In this document: piece by piece, positions 52,573 to 62,964 of the stretch
Layout of the letters: every line of letters begins with the position of its first letter
Numbering within the stretch: position 1 is the first letter of the stretch
From: Staphylotrichum longicolle
Lineage: Eukaryota > Ascomycota > Sordariomycetes > Sordariales > Chaetomiaceae
DNA length: 64,000 bases
Direction: 5' to 3'
Assembly (NCBI GenBank): GCA_019096155.1
Contig: JAHCVI010000001.1
Location: forward strand, 8,618,001-8,682,000
The notes under the pieces: model-generated
The model's input: the letters and a program-made list of their open reading frames with translations, nothing else
Database searches by the model: none
What the model was told of the DNA's origin: nothing
Translations under genes and position numbers: made by a program

Positions 52573-54264
52573 TCAAAAATCGTCGATTTCATCGAAAAAT
52601 GGGCACCAGGTGTCCCATTCGAGGGGCCATAGCGCTTTGGATCGGAACCCTCTCTTCCCTTCGCTCCACGGCAGCTCGCTTAATGTCAGCTCGCTCGATG
52701 GCAGCTCGCTCAACGGCAAGCTGTCAAAGCCAAAATCCACGTCAGACGCGGCAAACGCTTCTTCGATCTCATAGTCGGCCAGCCCATCACGGGCCAGGAG
52801 GGTATCGCACCGCACGCGGCGAAGCGTCTTGAATTCCTCCCCGGCTAACTTGGAAAGATGCAGGAGCGCTCGGGCGAGCCGCGGCGTGTCGGCGCCCAAG
52901 GTCCCCGCGAGGTGAAGGGATGTGATTGTTGAGGGGAGGAGGGTGGTGAGGAGCTTGCTGTCGTCGGTTGTGTACGATGCCATCCCGCGATGGTTGCAGA
53001 GCATGCTTACGCTGAGCAAGACGTGCCTGAGACTGGAGAAGTCTCTCAGGGTCTCGGAGAGTGGCCGCTCATCCCCAGCGTACGGGGTGGGAGGGCGGCC
53101 AATCCCGCGGAGGTCAAGGTGTAGCGACTCAAGGGTTGTTTTGTGGAGTCTAAGGTGCCGGATGGCCTCGGACGGCTGGAAGTGGTAGGTGTCATGGTCC
53201 TCACCCCCGACTGTAAGCTGAGCATCAGTCGGATATGGCCTGTTGTGATGAAAGGAAACAGCACAAAACTGAAGGAACTTACTCCCACCAGAAAATTCAC
53301 AATATTCTACATCTTCCCAGGGATTTACGGTCTCGTAGAGGAATGACTTCAGAGATGGAGCAGTACATGACTGGAAGAGTAGAGCCAAGTCCTCAGGTCC
53401 AAGCTGGCCATGGGTAATCCGTATGGCTGAAATGTTTGGGAGCTTCTTTTGAAGGTGAAGTCTGGTAGTCGAGCACTTGTGAAGATTCAGAGTCTCAAGC
53501 GCGCTGCCGACTGCCTCTAGAATGTTCTTTGCATTGTGTTCGAGAGAAAAGATATGTGAACTGGTACCAATATCAAGAGTTCTGAGCTTCGACAGTGGTC
53601 GTGACTGGAGCAGACTCGCCAAGGTTGACAGCGCGCTAGCTGGGAGGTCTCGACAGGATCTATCGACCTGAAGACTGAGGCGCTCCAAGTTTGGAGTCAG
53701 AGCGAGGAGCACGCCGAGGAGCTGCAGTCCAGGAACGTTGCACCGTCTTCGTCTTTTGCTTTTAAAAAGGGCAAGATACTCGGGGGCCGTCGGGCCTATG
53801 ACCTCGTCCAGCGTGGCTTGCGCCTCCTTTTCCGTCACGGGCCGGAGCACATAGAAATGCACAAAGGCACGCTTGACGACGGCGGCGAGGTCGGGGCGGG
53901 CTGCTATGGTGCGCACAAAGGGGGAGAGCCGGCGGCCCCATGAGATGCGGTGCAAGTGCTGGGGATCGCCGTATCCGGGGACGAACTCGTGGTACAGGAC
54001 CGACTGAGCAACGGGTTGGAGACGCTTTGAGACTAGACACATGGAATACAGGGTGTTGCGGTAGGTGCGCGAGTACCAGAGCGGCTCCTTATCGGAATCC
54101 TCACGCTCATCATGCTCATCATCCTCGTCATGCTGTGGCTCGGCGAGGCGCGAGTGGTCGTCGGGAAAGTTGTCAGGGCCGTGTGCTTTGCTGCAGTGCG
54201 CACAAAAGTTGCCGAGGATCAGGGCGAGCGTCTCGTTGGGCAGACTGCCCAGACCAGGCGCCAT
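52573..54264 (-). CDS. F-box protein with leucine-rich-like repeats
   Basis: Probable SCF ubiquitin-ligase adaptor of unknown target. ATG at 54264 is the first in the frame and begins MAPGLGSLPNETLALILGNF, an F-box start. An acidic loop (EDDEHDERED) interrupts the first F-box helices. The rest (about 130-510) has leucine-rich strands and helices (LERLSLQVD, LRTLDIGTSS, LETLNLHKC, LESLHLDLRG), as in fungal F-box/LRR proteins. I predict a 72-nt intron at 53282-53211 (GTAAGT, CTGAT branch, TACAG). It keeps the frame, so the unspliced ORF is also open. Spliced length is 539 residues. The C-terminus carries a repeated SELP motif encoded by tandem DNA repeats. Confidence 0.82.
   Translation of the reverse strand: MAPGLGSLPNETLALILGNFCAHCSKAHGPDNFPDDHSRLAEPQHDEDDEHDEREDSDKEPLWYSRTYRNTLYSMCLVSKRLQPVAQSVLYHEFVPGYGDPQHLHRISWGRRLSPFVRTIAARPDLAAVVKRAFVHFYVLRPVTEKEAQATLDEVIGPTAPEYLALFKSKRRRRCNVPGLQLLGVLLALTPNLERLSLQVDRSCRDLPASALSTLASLLQSRPLSKLRTLDIGTSSHIFSLEHNAKNILEAVGSALETLNLHKCSTTRLHLQKKLPNISAIRITHGQLGPEDLALLFQSCTAPSLKSFLYETVNPWEDVEYCEFSGGSKFLQFCAVSFHHNRPYPTDAQLTVGGEDHDTYHFQPSEAIRHLRLHKTTLESLHLDLRGIGRPPTPYAGDERPLSETLRDFSSLRHVLLSVSMLCNHRGMASYTTDDSKLLTTLLPSTITSLHLAGTLGADTPRLARALLHLSKLAGEEFKTLRRVRCDTLLARDGLADYEIEEAFAASDVDFGFDSLPLSELPSSELTLSELPWSEGKRGFRSKALWPLEWDTWCPFFDEIDDF
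52663..52722 (+). repeat. tandem GCAGCTCGCT-type repeat in the F-box 3' coding end
   Basis: Units of about 15 nt (GGCAGCTCGCTCAAC/GAT type) repeat three to four times. On the minus strand they encode LPLSELPSSELTLSELPWSE. Confidence 0.75.
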
Positions 54265-54489
54265 GGTCTCCGAGAAACAGCCACGGAAGTTGTCGCGTTT
54301 GTGTTTGAGTGTGCACTGTGCAGACGCAAGGAGGCAAGAGTGGATCAATTCAGATGAGTTTAAACGCTGACGTTTTTGGACGTTCCCGAAAGCGACTACC
54401 CGTGCCACACCGCTACCTTAGTGTAAGAAAAGTTCGCTCCTTCCTCCCCTTCTTCCTCAACCCCTTTCGCAACTTCCATCAACCACCCA

Positions 54490-57002
54490 TTAACCCCTAA
54501 CCCTAAACAGACTCCCCACCCCCTCCTCGTCCTCGTCCTCCCCCATACCACCATCTGTACCACTCCCCCTCCCAACCCCAACATCCTTCCTCAACCCCAC
54601 CCCAAAACCCATCACCCCCAAATCCAACTCCCCGGAAACTCCCCCTCCCCCGCCCGAACACATGCACCCCGACCTCCCCCTGCCACCATCCAACACCACC
54701 GCCACCCTCACGGGCGCATCTTTATCGACCGGCCGCGCAAAGTAATTGGCATCCCCCACCCCGCCCCCGCCACCATTAGGCCCGGCATACGCCGCGTGCA
54801 CGCTGGTCGAGACCCTGTCGCCGCCCGGGGCGAGTACCTCGAACACGTCGAGCTCGCCGCAGCCGGTGCGCCAGCAGTTGCAGGCGTGGTACTGGGCGGT
54901 GTGGGGGATGCGGGCGTTGAGGAGCCAGATGGCGGGTTGGTCGTTTCCCGTCCCGGTGGTCGTCGTGTTTCCGGGAGGGGTTGTGGGTGTGGTATTGGGG
55001 TTTTGGGGGACGGTGGTGTCGTGGGGCATGGAGAACTCGAGGAGGAAGATCTTGGAGGGGCCGGCGAAGCCTTCTGTTTTGTTTTGGTTTTGTTAGGATT
55101 TGTTTGGTGGGGGCAAACACACAAGAAAAGGAGAGGGAAAGGAGCGGGGGGAAGGGGAGAGACGAACTGTAGGCTATGGTGCCGGGCTGCAGGTAGCCGC
55201 AGGAGGCGTCGCAGGGCTGGTCGGTCAGGAGGGTGGCTTCGTGCGAGGAGAGGAGGGTGGTGTCGTTGACAATGGTGGGGCTCGACGCGCCGCCGGTGCC
55301 GTCGGCGTTGATGTAGGAGAGGGTGTTGCCGAAGGCTCTGCTGATCGTTAGATGATGGTGAGTGTTGTTGAGGAGGAGAAGAGAGACTTACGATGTCCAG
55401 TTTCCGGATCCCTGGCCGCCGTAGTTGCCCAGGAACATCAACCCCTCGGCTTTCTGCTGCGCCGCGTTGTAGTAGCCGGTGCGGACAAACTGGTGGGTTT
55501 CCGTGCTTCCTGCGCTGGGGTTGAAGGGCTCGCTGGAGGGTGTGGCGGACGGACTGCCATCCGCCTCCCTGCTCGTCTCGGTGCTGGGCCCGTTGATGGG
55601 GACCACGCTGTACGATTTGGAGCTAGAGCTTGCCGTGGAGCTGGTGTTCATGACGGTGCCATAACTGATCAAGGTGCTGGGGCTGGTGACGGTACTAGCT
55701 CCCATGGAGGTTGTGACGGCGCTCAGGTCGGAAGTGGGAGTGGCCTTCCCGCTGCACTTTGGACGGCTCGAGGTGCTGCTGCTCAGGTTGGAACTGGAAG
55801 AGAGGCTGGTCATCGACGGTGCTACTGTAATACCACCTCCAAGCCCCTGAGCACTCGACACGGTGCTCGTCAACAAGCCGGGGTTAGTGTTAGACGTGGT
55901 CGCTGATGACATTGTCGCCCTGCTACAACTTGAGCGGCTCGAGACAGTCGTGACCAGTGAGATTGAGCTTGGTATGCTGGTGGCTGCTGATGAAGTAGCA
56001 CTTGCCGTGCCCGCGGTACTCGCCAGAGTTCCGGAACCGAAGCTAACAGCCGTGGTCATAAAAGGTGTGAGTGTTAATGCGCCCTGGCTACTCTTGCCGC
56101 CACAACGTCCAGCAGTTGCTGTTGTATTGCCAGTGACCGTTGAACCTATCGCGACGTCGGACGTGTTTGCCACAAGGGAGCCGATGTATACCGTCTTGGT
56201 AATAGTGTCGGTTGCCGTGATGGTCACTGTTGCTTCGTGGTCGGTGCCGTTTGTGATATCAAAAACTGCAGGGTCTAGATACAACGTTCTGCGAGCGTGT
56301 TTCTGGGTTGCCATCGATGGGCTAGCCCCTTTTGCTCTGGTGACAAAGGCCGCCGTCTGGGGGCTCTTCCAGATCGGCGGCCGGTAGGAGTAGTCAGAGG
56401 GCCACGAGATGGACGCTCCCTTGGGCTTGGTGTTGTTCCTATGGCCGTTGATTGGCGGTATCAGTGGCGTTATATTCCCAACCACATTTCCCCATGGATG
56501 GTAGTGACCAAGGGGTGACGTCCGGCGCTGCTCTTGATGGAGGACAAGGTGCGTTCTGCTGATGCCAGCAGCGGCTCTCTTCTGGATTTGCGGCGCCTTG
56601 GTGTCAGGTGTTTTGGGCATGTACACGGCGACCTGCTTCAAGTTGAGCGGCCCGCGAAAGTGGAGAGAGAGCTGATACACCACACAGTCAGTATCATTTC
56701 CCTCGTGAGGTCGTCAAGTGTCTTACCGGTTCATTGAAGGGTGCCAGCGGACCCGAGTACTGCTTGGCAGCAAAGTCGCATTTGCCGGTTTGAGGATCCA
56801 TGTTGACGACTTCCTGGTACTCGCCTGACCGGCCCATATTCTGGTACGTGACGCGTTGGACTTGTCGACAGTACCAGTTTCCCTGCTCTTGGAAACTTGT
56901 TCCCTGGTAAAGCGTCTCGCTCGGCCAAGAACCATCGGTCATGGCGGCGCCGTACCCTGTGCTAGCTATGGCTAGCATGGCTGTTGCAAGGTTGGTCTTC
57001 AT
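54490..57002 (-). CDS. TOS1-like secreted cell-wall protein (DUF2403 + DUF2401)
   Basis: Secreted wall protein resembling yeast TOS1; the C-terminal domain is a putative glycosyl-hydrolase-like fold. Exons are 57002-56727, 56671-55392, 55340-55168 and 55073-54490, giving 770 residues. Signal peptide about 1-19. The N-terminal glycine-rich-type domain (DUF2403) reads GNWYCRQVQRVTYQNMG, NMDPQTGKC and SGPLAPFNEPLSLHFRGPL, the last rebuilt across intron 1. A long Ser/Thr-rich central region (about 220-470) is probably O-glycosylated. The C-terminal domain (about 485-720) has YYNAAQQKAEGLMFLGNYGGQGSGNW and CNCWRTGCGELDVFEVL. Introns are 55, 51 and 94 nt; the intron 2 acceptor is ambiguous by one codon, and the GTTCGT donor of intron 3 is unusual. 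No clear GPI signal. Confidence 0.88.
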
Positions 57003-57874
57003 GGTTGATGTGGTTACCGTATACGCTGGGGTCGTATCGAATGGTCGGGAAGCCTTCCAGAAACGGTGATGGTAAATTACTCGAGCGCATATTTGCAAGA
57101 GGGGGAAAAGAGACCTGGCAATTTGAAGCAGCAGCGCGAGGGTCTTATACTATCAACGACGTGTCAGGAGCTGCGCTGTAGTCAACTGACAGCGCCAGCT
57201 GCCCTTGACTCTGTTGAGACGGAGGGATGTATCAAAGGGGGCAACTGGCGGAGTAGAAGGGCACTAAGAGTACTTGAATACCCTTGGTGAGCCCACAATA
57301 ATATGAAAGAGATACTCAAAGGCGAGGGAGCGTCAGGGGTCAAGCGGCTATTTACTTCGACTCTTACCTGGCTCAGATAAAGGCTCATGGTATGACTTCT
57401 CACCTCCCACTGTTGCCGTATGTTCCCCACAGCCATAATCGTGGCCTCAAAAGCCCATTCTAATGCGCACTACCTGAAGAAGTGACTCACATTTACCTCT
57501 CTAGGGTCTTACAGTAGTCATGACTGATCCTAAACAGATTGCCAGCGGTGCTTCATCACCTAGTAGTCTTGAATTTAGCCCCCCAAATGTAAAACCTGCA
57601 TCAACTCCCCATTTTGAGTCAACAGTCCTCGCTTCTCAGATCTTCCCGTCCACGTGGCTTTGTTCAGGGGCAGTCACGAATCATGCCACGGGGTGCCAGT
57701 CATGTCACGGTGATACCATTGTTCTGCTTCACATCCCGTCGCAACTGAAACATAGAGACCGATTTAAACAGACAAGTCAAGGGGCCAACATGATTGTGGC
57801 TGGTGGCACTGCGTGTATTTCTTTGACCAACTGTACACTACAAGTACACTTCCTCCTTCACTTTCTCGGCCTTC
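57003..57874. other. intergenic region, TOS1-like promoter and XPG 3' flank
   Basis: Both neighbours are on the minus strand. Apart from a TATA-like motif at 57144 nothing is recognisable, and no gene is supported. Confidence 0.5.
57144..57149 (-). promoter_or_regulatory. TATA-like element of the TOS1-like gene
   Basis: TATAAG on the minus strand, about 142 nt upstream of the ATG at 57002. A single short match, so weak. Confidence 0.3.
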
Positions 57875-60800
57875 TCAATTCCTCTTGCCGTCCTTCTTCC
57901 TCTTGCCCTTCCCCTGCCCGCCATCGCCCTCCTCCCCCTCATCCTCTTCAGCCCGCTCACCAGCGTTATCCCCGTCCTCATCGACCACCACCGCCCTCCC
58001 CTTCCTCTTCCTCCCTGCCTTTGCCTTGGGCACCGGCGGCGCCGCAACCGGCATCTCCCCCGTCAACCCCCCGCCGCCTCCCCCGGTCCTCGCTTTCAAC
58101 CTGCTCACCGCATCCGCCATCCGCCTGCTCCCTCCCCGGCCCCTCTCCCTCGGCGCGAACGCCTCCTTCACGCCCGTCCCCACCGCGCCCCCAAAATACT
58201 TCGTGATATTGCTCTGCGTGCCCTCCACATCCCGCTTATTCATATCCCGTATCACGGGCACCAGCACCTCGTCCGTGCGCTCCTGGCTCCACCCGACCGT
58301 GCCCATCAGGAACCGGCGGAGGCCGTCCAGGTCGGGCACGCCCCACTGGAACGGCTCCGGGCTGCTGTCGACCTCCGGGTGGAGGTAGGCGTCGTAGACG
58401 GCCGGGTTGGGGAACCCGAGCGGGAGGAAGAGCTTGGTGGCGTGCGCCTTGCGGAACTTGCGGCGGAACGGCGAGTGCGCGTCCGCGTCCCTGGGGCGGC
58501 CGCGGTTCTGCACGTCGTGCCACCACTCCTTGAACTCGGCGAGGCCGTCGCGGCCGGGGAACTCGGAGAGGATCTCGAGGGCCGTGACGGGCCCCACGCC
58601 CGGGAGGCCCTCGGTATAGTCGGACCCCAGGAGCTGCGCGAGGGCGATGAGCTGGTCGCGGGAGAGGGAGAGCTCGGATTCGAGGTCCGTGGCGAGGTAG
58701 CACTCGACGTATTTGTTGGTGTTGAACATGTTCTTGTAGACGCGCGTGCCGCCAAAGAGGAACGTGTCCGAGTCGTCGGTGACGATGCCGTCGACGAGGT
58801 TGAGGTGGACGAGCTCGGCGCACTGGGCTTCGGCTTCCATGGGCGCGGTGATGTAGGGGATGCCAAAGAGGGAGAGGAGGGTTTGGCATTCCGAGACCAT
58901 GACTTGCGTGACCTCGTCTGCGTCGCGGCGGTCCTTCTTCTGCTGGTTGCGGAGCGCGCGGAGTTCTTTTTCGTAGGCCTCCTGATTTTCGCGCTGTGAC
59001 TTGTTGTTGAGTTGACTGGCAAACCGAGCGTGTTCCTCGGCCTCCTCGGCCATCTGGAGTAGGAGCTCGTCTTCCTCCGGGTCGCTGAACTCGTCAAATT
59101 CCTCGGGGCCGGGCGCATCTGGGTCGATGGGAAGGTCCTCACGGGGTGCTGCCAGTCCTTCGGTTCGAATTTGTTGCGCCGGAGGAGGCGTGCCATCACC
59201 AAAGAGCTCGGCTTCGATGCGAGCTTCTTCGGACATGGCAGTGTCATCGGCAGGTGTTTGAGCCGTCTGCTCCGGTTCGGTGGGCAAAACAACATCCTCA
59301 AATTCCATCTCTTCATCTTCTGACTCATCCACAATGGGCTCGGTCGGCTGTACTTGTGCTTCTTCGTGTATCGCCGTTTCCTTGGTTGCGGTGAAGTCGG
59401 CATTGCTGAGTGCCGGAGCTGGCGCTTCGGTACTCTCCTTTACACCATCATCTGCCAGCGTTGGCAGACTGGCGCCAGGTATAATGGTAGTGGGCTCCTG
59501 GATCGGAGGGGGCGCATCCAGGATTTCGATATCGCTGCCATCATCACTCGATGACTCGATTTCGATAACGTCGTCATCCTGAGCCAACTGCAGCCCATTC
59601 GTGTCTTCATCCTCTTGGTTCATCTGCCTCTCCAGCTCTTGCTGCTTCCTCACAGATTCGCGGATATCCGTGTCGTCCGTCAGCCATGGAGGCAGGGGTA
59701 GAGGCTTATCGCCTCTATTTTGTGCTGACGTCTCATCCTCAGACGGCTCCTTCTCAAAACCCCCAGCCTCGTCGTCGGACGCAGCCTCGAGCTCGCCAGT
59801 TTCGACCTCCAATGACTTCTTGCGCTCCTTGGGCTTCTCTGCTGCCAAAGGCGCAATCTTTCCGCCGAATGCGCTCCGCCAGTCGAGCTTCTCAAACGGC
59901 AGCGGCCCATCGAAGGGGTTCTTCACGTTTGGCTTGACAGGCGCGGGGCGTGGGGCGGGCTGGACCTTGGGCTGCTTCTTCCTTGCAGCAGCCAGGGCGG
60001 CCTGGAGATCGACGTCGCTGTCGCTGCTCTCGCTGTCCCGTCGCCTGGGCACGGCGGCGCTCGCTCTGTTGTTTACGATGTGCGCCACCATCCGCCCACT
60101 GGTACTAACAATGGGCCTCGGTGCTTCTACGGCCTTCTGTTTCCATTCCGGCGCTGGCGCATCAATGACCTCCTCATCAATGGGCCCCTGATCCTCCATC
60201 CCCGTACCATGCTGGCTCTGTAGCGACAAGGCGATAGCTCGGCTGAGTTCCTCGTCCTCGTCATCCTGAAGTGCGCCGTCTTCAAATAGGTTGGCCTCAT
60301 TGCCGTTGTCGACGAACAGAGACTCCTCTGCATCGTCTCGGGGCTTAGGTAACCTATTCAAGCCCTCAATGGGGACGTCCTCAAATTCTGCGTCCTCCCA
60401 CTCGTCTTCGTCATCTTGCGCTTGGTACTGGAACTCCAGTGCATCCACGTCTATAGGCTTGTGAATTTGGCCCCTGTCCTTCTCCTTGCTGACGACACCG
60501 AGGGCCCACCCCCCTTCGGCGCCTTCGTTCTTGACAAGGATGTACTCGCGGCTCCTGTCGCCCGCGACGCGATTCACGCCGATGGTCAGATCAGTGCCCG
60601 TCATGCCGATCTCATACATCAGGCGTTGTGTGAGATGATTTCTCTCCTTGACCCTTTCGATTTGAAACTTGGAGAAGGCCATGCGGTCCGGGAACATGGT
60701 GTCTAGCTGGTCTTTGCTCAAACCCATCCTGAGCCGACTGCGTAGCCGGGCAGCATTCAGGATATTGTAGCGGTCGGCGGGCGGGAGGCTCTTGAAGAAC

Positions 60801-61489
60801 TCACCGTCAAAGTCGATTTTACTGAAATCGTAGAGGTTGATGTCCTCACCGTTGTTGAACTGCCTCGCATAATCCTCCAGCTCCTCCACGCTCATGATAC
60901 GCGGGTCGTTCGGCTTCCCCATGGCCTCGATCCCGTTCTCAAGCTCCGGTAGATGATATGCATCCTGCTTGTGAAAGCGGCGGTTTCTTTGGCGCTCCTG
61001 TTTTGACATTCCCAGCTCGTCCGCGTACACCATCTGATCCATGCTGGGGAGCTGTTCCTGTTCTTCCTCGAGCTCCCTTTCGGCGACGCTCGACGCAGCC
61101 TCTGCACGCCTTTTGCGCTTCTCTTCCTCCTCTTCAGCCATGCGCTGCATCTGCACGGCGAGCAGCTTCCCCGCGGTGCGTGTAGCATCTTCACGGCGGC
61201 CCTCGCGTCTCCGGCGGCGGCCCTGGAGCGTGGCCCGTTTCAGGGCGGGAGCGCCGCCGTCAAAGACAAAGACGGGTTTCACGCCGTGCCACAGCAACTT
61301 GCAGATGCGGCGGAAGAAGCCGACGACATGGCTGTTGCGCAGGGCATTGCCCTCCTTGTCGCGGACGGCCTTGAGAAACTGGTAGATCCAGATGGAGGCA
61401 TCGACAGCGAGGCGCTTTTGGTTGAGCGTGGCCAGGTTTGTTGGGCGGGCGCAGGGCTGAGCGACGGTCCAGAGGCCTTGGACACCCAT
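57875..61489 (-). CDS. RAD2: XPG/RAD2 nucleotide-excision-repair endonuclease
   Basis: Structure-specific 3' incision nuclease of nucleotide excision repair (yeast Rad2, S. pombe Rad13, human XPG), nuclear. 1204 residues, no intron, stop-free over 3.6 kb. N domain: MGVQGLWTVAQPCARP, catalytic D30 (AVDASIW) and D77 (FVFDGG), the same numbers as in human XPG. Long acidic spacer (about 110-830) with many Asp/Glu clusters for TFIIH-type contacts. I domain: PMEAEAQCAEL with E885 and E887, TDDSDTFLFGG, then the helix-turn-helix LLGSDYTEGLPGVG. Near the C-terminus QSNITKYF (from Q1092) fits a PCNA-binding PIP box. The tail is basic, with nuclear-localisation-like KAGRKRKGR and KGKRKK. All catalytic residues are present. 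Confidence 0.96.
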   Translation of the reverse strand: MGVQGLWTVAQPCARPTNLATLNQKRLAVDASIWIYQFLKAVRDKEGNALRNSHVVGFFRRICKLLWHGVKPVFVFDGGAPALKRATLQGRRRRREGRREDATRTAGKLLAVQMQRMAEEEEEKRKRRAEAASSVAERELEEEQEQLPSMDQMVYADELGMSKQERQRNRRFHKQDAYHLPELENGIEAMGKPNDPRIMSVEELEDYARQFNNGEDINLYDFSKIDFDGEFFKSLPPADRYNILNAARLRSRLRMGLSKDQLDTMFPDRMAFSKFQIERVKERNHLTQRLMYEIGMTGTDLTIGVNRVAGDRSREYILVKNEGAEGGWALGVVSKEKDRGQIHKPIDVDALEFQYQAQDDEDEWEDAEFEDVPIEGLNRLPKPRDDAEESLFVDNGNEANLFEDGALQDDEDEELSRAIALSLQSQHGTGMEDQGPIDEEVIDAPAPEWKQKAVEAPRPIVSTSGRMVAHIVNNRASAAVPRRRDSESSDSDVDLQAALAAARKKQPKVQPAPRPAPVKPNVKNPFDGPLPFEKLDWRSAFGGKIAPLAAEKPKERKKSLEVETGELEAASDDEAGGFEKEPSEDETSAQNRGDKPLPLPPWLTDDTDIRESVRKQQELERQMNQEDEDTNGLQLAQDDDVIEIESSSDDGSDIEILDAPPPIQEPTTIIPGASLPTLADDGVKESTEAPAPALSNADFTATKETAIHEEAQVQPTEPIVDESEDEEMEFEDVVLPTEPEQTAQTPADDTAMSEEARIEAELFGDGTPPPAQQIRTEGLAAPREDLPIDPDAPGPEEFDEFSDPEEDELLLQMAEEAEEHARFASQLNNKSQRENQEAYEKELRALRNQQKKDRRDADEVTQVMVSECQTLLSLFGIPYITAPMEAEAQCAELVHLNLVDGIVTDDSDTFLFGGTRVYKNMFNTNKYVECYLATDLESELSLSRDQLIALAQLLGSDYTEGLPGVGPVTALEILSEFPGRDGLAEFKEWWHDVQNRGRPRDADAHSPFRRKFRKAHATKLFLPLGFPNPAVYDAYLHPEVDSSPEPFQWGVPDLDGLRRFLMGTVGWSQERTDEVLVPVIRDMNKRDVEGTQSNITKYFGGAVGTGVKEAFAPRERGRGGSRRMADAVSRLKARTGGGGGGLTGEMPVAAPPVPKAKAGRKRKGRAVVVDEDGDNAGERAEEDEGEEGDGGQGKGKRKKDGKRN

Positions 61490-62211
61490 GGCGGCTGGGC
61501 GCCGAGGAAGAGCTCACCACACTGAGGACCGGAGAGCCGAAGGACCGAATAATTTGGAATCTTGGATGATGCAGTCGGGTCAAGACCGTCAAGGAGCCTT
61601 AGTGCTCGCCGCCAGGAAAAGAAGGGGAGACTTCATCGAGAAGCTCTTGATTGTATTCGTTGAATTTTAGGATGGAAAAAGATAGAAGGACCACTTTTTG
61701 CTCATGAAGAGATGGAGCATGCCGAGTTCAAGGATGAAGGACGGAGAAGACATGTTGAAGCCGGTTGATCTTCACGCCGATGACAGCATGCTGTGACCCC
61801 CTGTCAGGCTGCCTGGAAGCCAAGATCAGGTCTTTGTCAATTGGCTGCATAATTCCCCGGGCCCCACTTTGGACTCTAAACCCCGGTCAGAGCATGTCTG
61901 GTCGGCTTTCATCCTGCATCTTGAATCTGAATGTGTTCATCTTGAACTAGAAGCTCGGGGTTTGCATAGCAGACCTTTTTACACAGCTCACGATTTTGGA
62001 TTCCACGGCCACTGGAGACTTCCTGATAGTTTTGCTCACCCTGTACCTTTCAGCAATCTGTGGAGAAAACAGAGACAGCACACTCAACGATTGCCCCTCC
62101 TCACCCCTCCTTACCAGTCATTTGCTTCACGTAGCAAACAAAAAGTCTCAGTCACTTTCTCTCCACCAAGCTCACCCTCGATTCAACCATCGATCTGAAC
62201 CACAATCCAAC
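61490..62211. other. divergent promoter region RAD2 / NAA38
   Basis: About 720 nt between divergent starts; no repeat or gene recognised. Confidence 0.5.
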
Positions 62212-62964
62212 ATGAGCACAACCACCGCCAACCGCGGCCCCTCACCCACCTCCTCTCCCCCCTCCGACAAAGAAGAGAGCGCAGCCTACCTCCGCTCCCT
62301 CCTCAACAAGAACCTCCGCGTCACCACCAACGACAACCGCATGTTTTGGGGCGCCTTTAAGTGCACCGACTCGGTAAGCCAGAACCACATCACCGCATCA
62401 CTCACCACTACCAACCACCACCATCACCACCACCATCACAACGGCCTCACTAACAAAATACCACACTAGGAAAGCAACATCGTCCTCCAACACACCTACG
62501 AATACCGGCACCCCACATCCCAGCAAATCTCCGCCGCCGCCGCCGCCGCCACAACAACAACAGCAACATCATCATCATCATCATCATCAACAACCACATC
62601 CCCACCCACAGCAACGACAGTACCATCATCCCCACCCCACCCAGCAACTCAAGATCCCACCAGCAACAGCACCAGCAACAACAACAGCAGCGGCAGCAAC
62701 AGCAACAGCACAGCAACAAAGGTGAAACTCGACATGACGGCGCGCTACCTCGGCCTGGTGGTCGTCCCCGGCAAGTACATTGTGCGGATCGAGGCCGAGG
62801 AGTTTGCGAGCCAGATGCGCGGGCGGGAGGTGCGGGTTCTGCCTCTGAAGCAGCAGCAGCAGCAGCAGCAGCAGCAAAGGGGAGTGGGGGGGAGTGGGAG
62901 TGGGGCGCTTGGGGGCGTTGGGACGGCTGTTGGGACGGCTGTTGGGGGGGTGGAGGTTGTTTGA
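62212..62964 (+). CDS. NAA38: LSM-domain protein, NAA38-like (NatC auxiliary subunit)
   Basis: Sm-like protein matching LSMD1/NAA38, the auxiliary subunit of the NatC N-terminal acetyltransferase (with Naa30 and Naa35), ribosome-associated. Exons are 62212-62373 and 62470-62964, giving 218 residues. Sm1 motif: LLNKNLRVTTNDNRMFWGAFKCTDS, then ESNIVLQHTYEY after the intron. Sm2 motif: RYLGLVVVPGKYIVRIEAEEF. Between Sm1 and Sm2 lies a Ser/Thr/Asn/Ala-rich insert of about 65 residues (70-135), and the C-terminus has nine glutamines followed by a Gly/Val tail. Human NAA38 has only a short loop there. The assignment rests on the Sm motifs; a different LSM paralogue is possible. Confidence 0.82.
62374..62469 (+). 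repeat. NAA38 intron with CAC/CAT microsatellite
   Basis: The 96-nt intron contains an ACCACCATCACC run at 62407-62440. A second CAT/CAA-type repeat (62560-62600) lies in the following exon and encodes the Ser/Thr insert. Confidence 0.7.
62851..62877 (+). repeat. CAG repeat encoding polyglutamine
   Basis: Eight CAG codons and one CAA in frame near the end of the NAA38-like gene. Likely length-polymorphic between strains. Confidence 0.9.

Noticed and set aside
54489..54507. TTAACCCCTAACCCTAAAC, telomere-repeat-like
   Set aside because: Only about two CCCTAA units in the middle of gene-dense sequence, overlapping the TOS1-like stop; not a telomere or a clear interstitial array.
24576..61489. 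PolX, MUS81 and XPG in one window, considered as a DNA-repair gene cluster
   Set aside because: They are separated by many unrelated genes and lie on different strands; fungal repair genes are not known to cluster.
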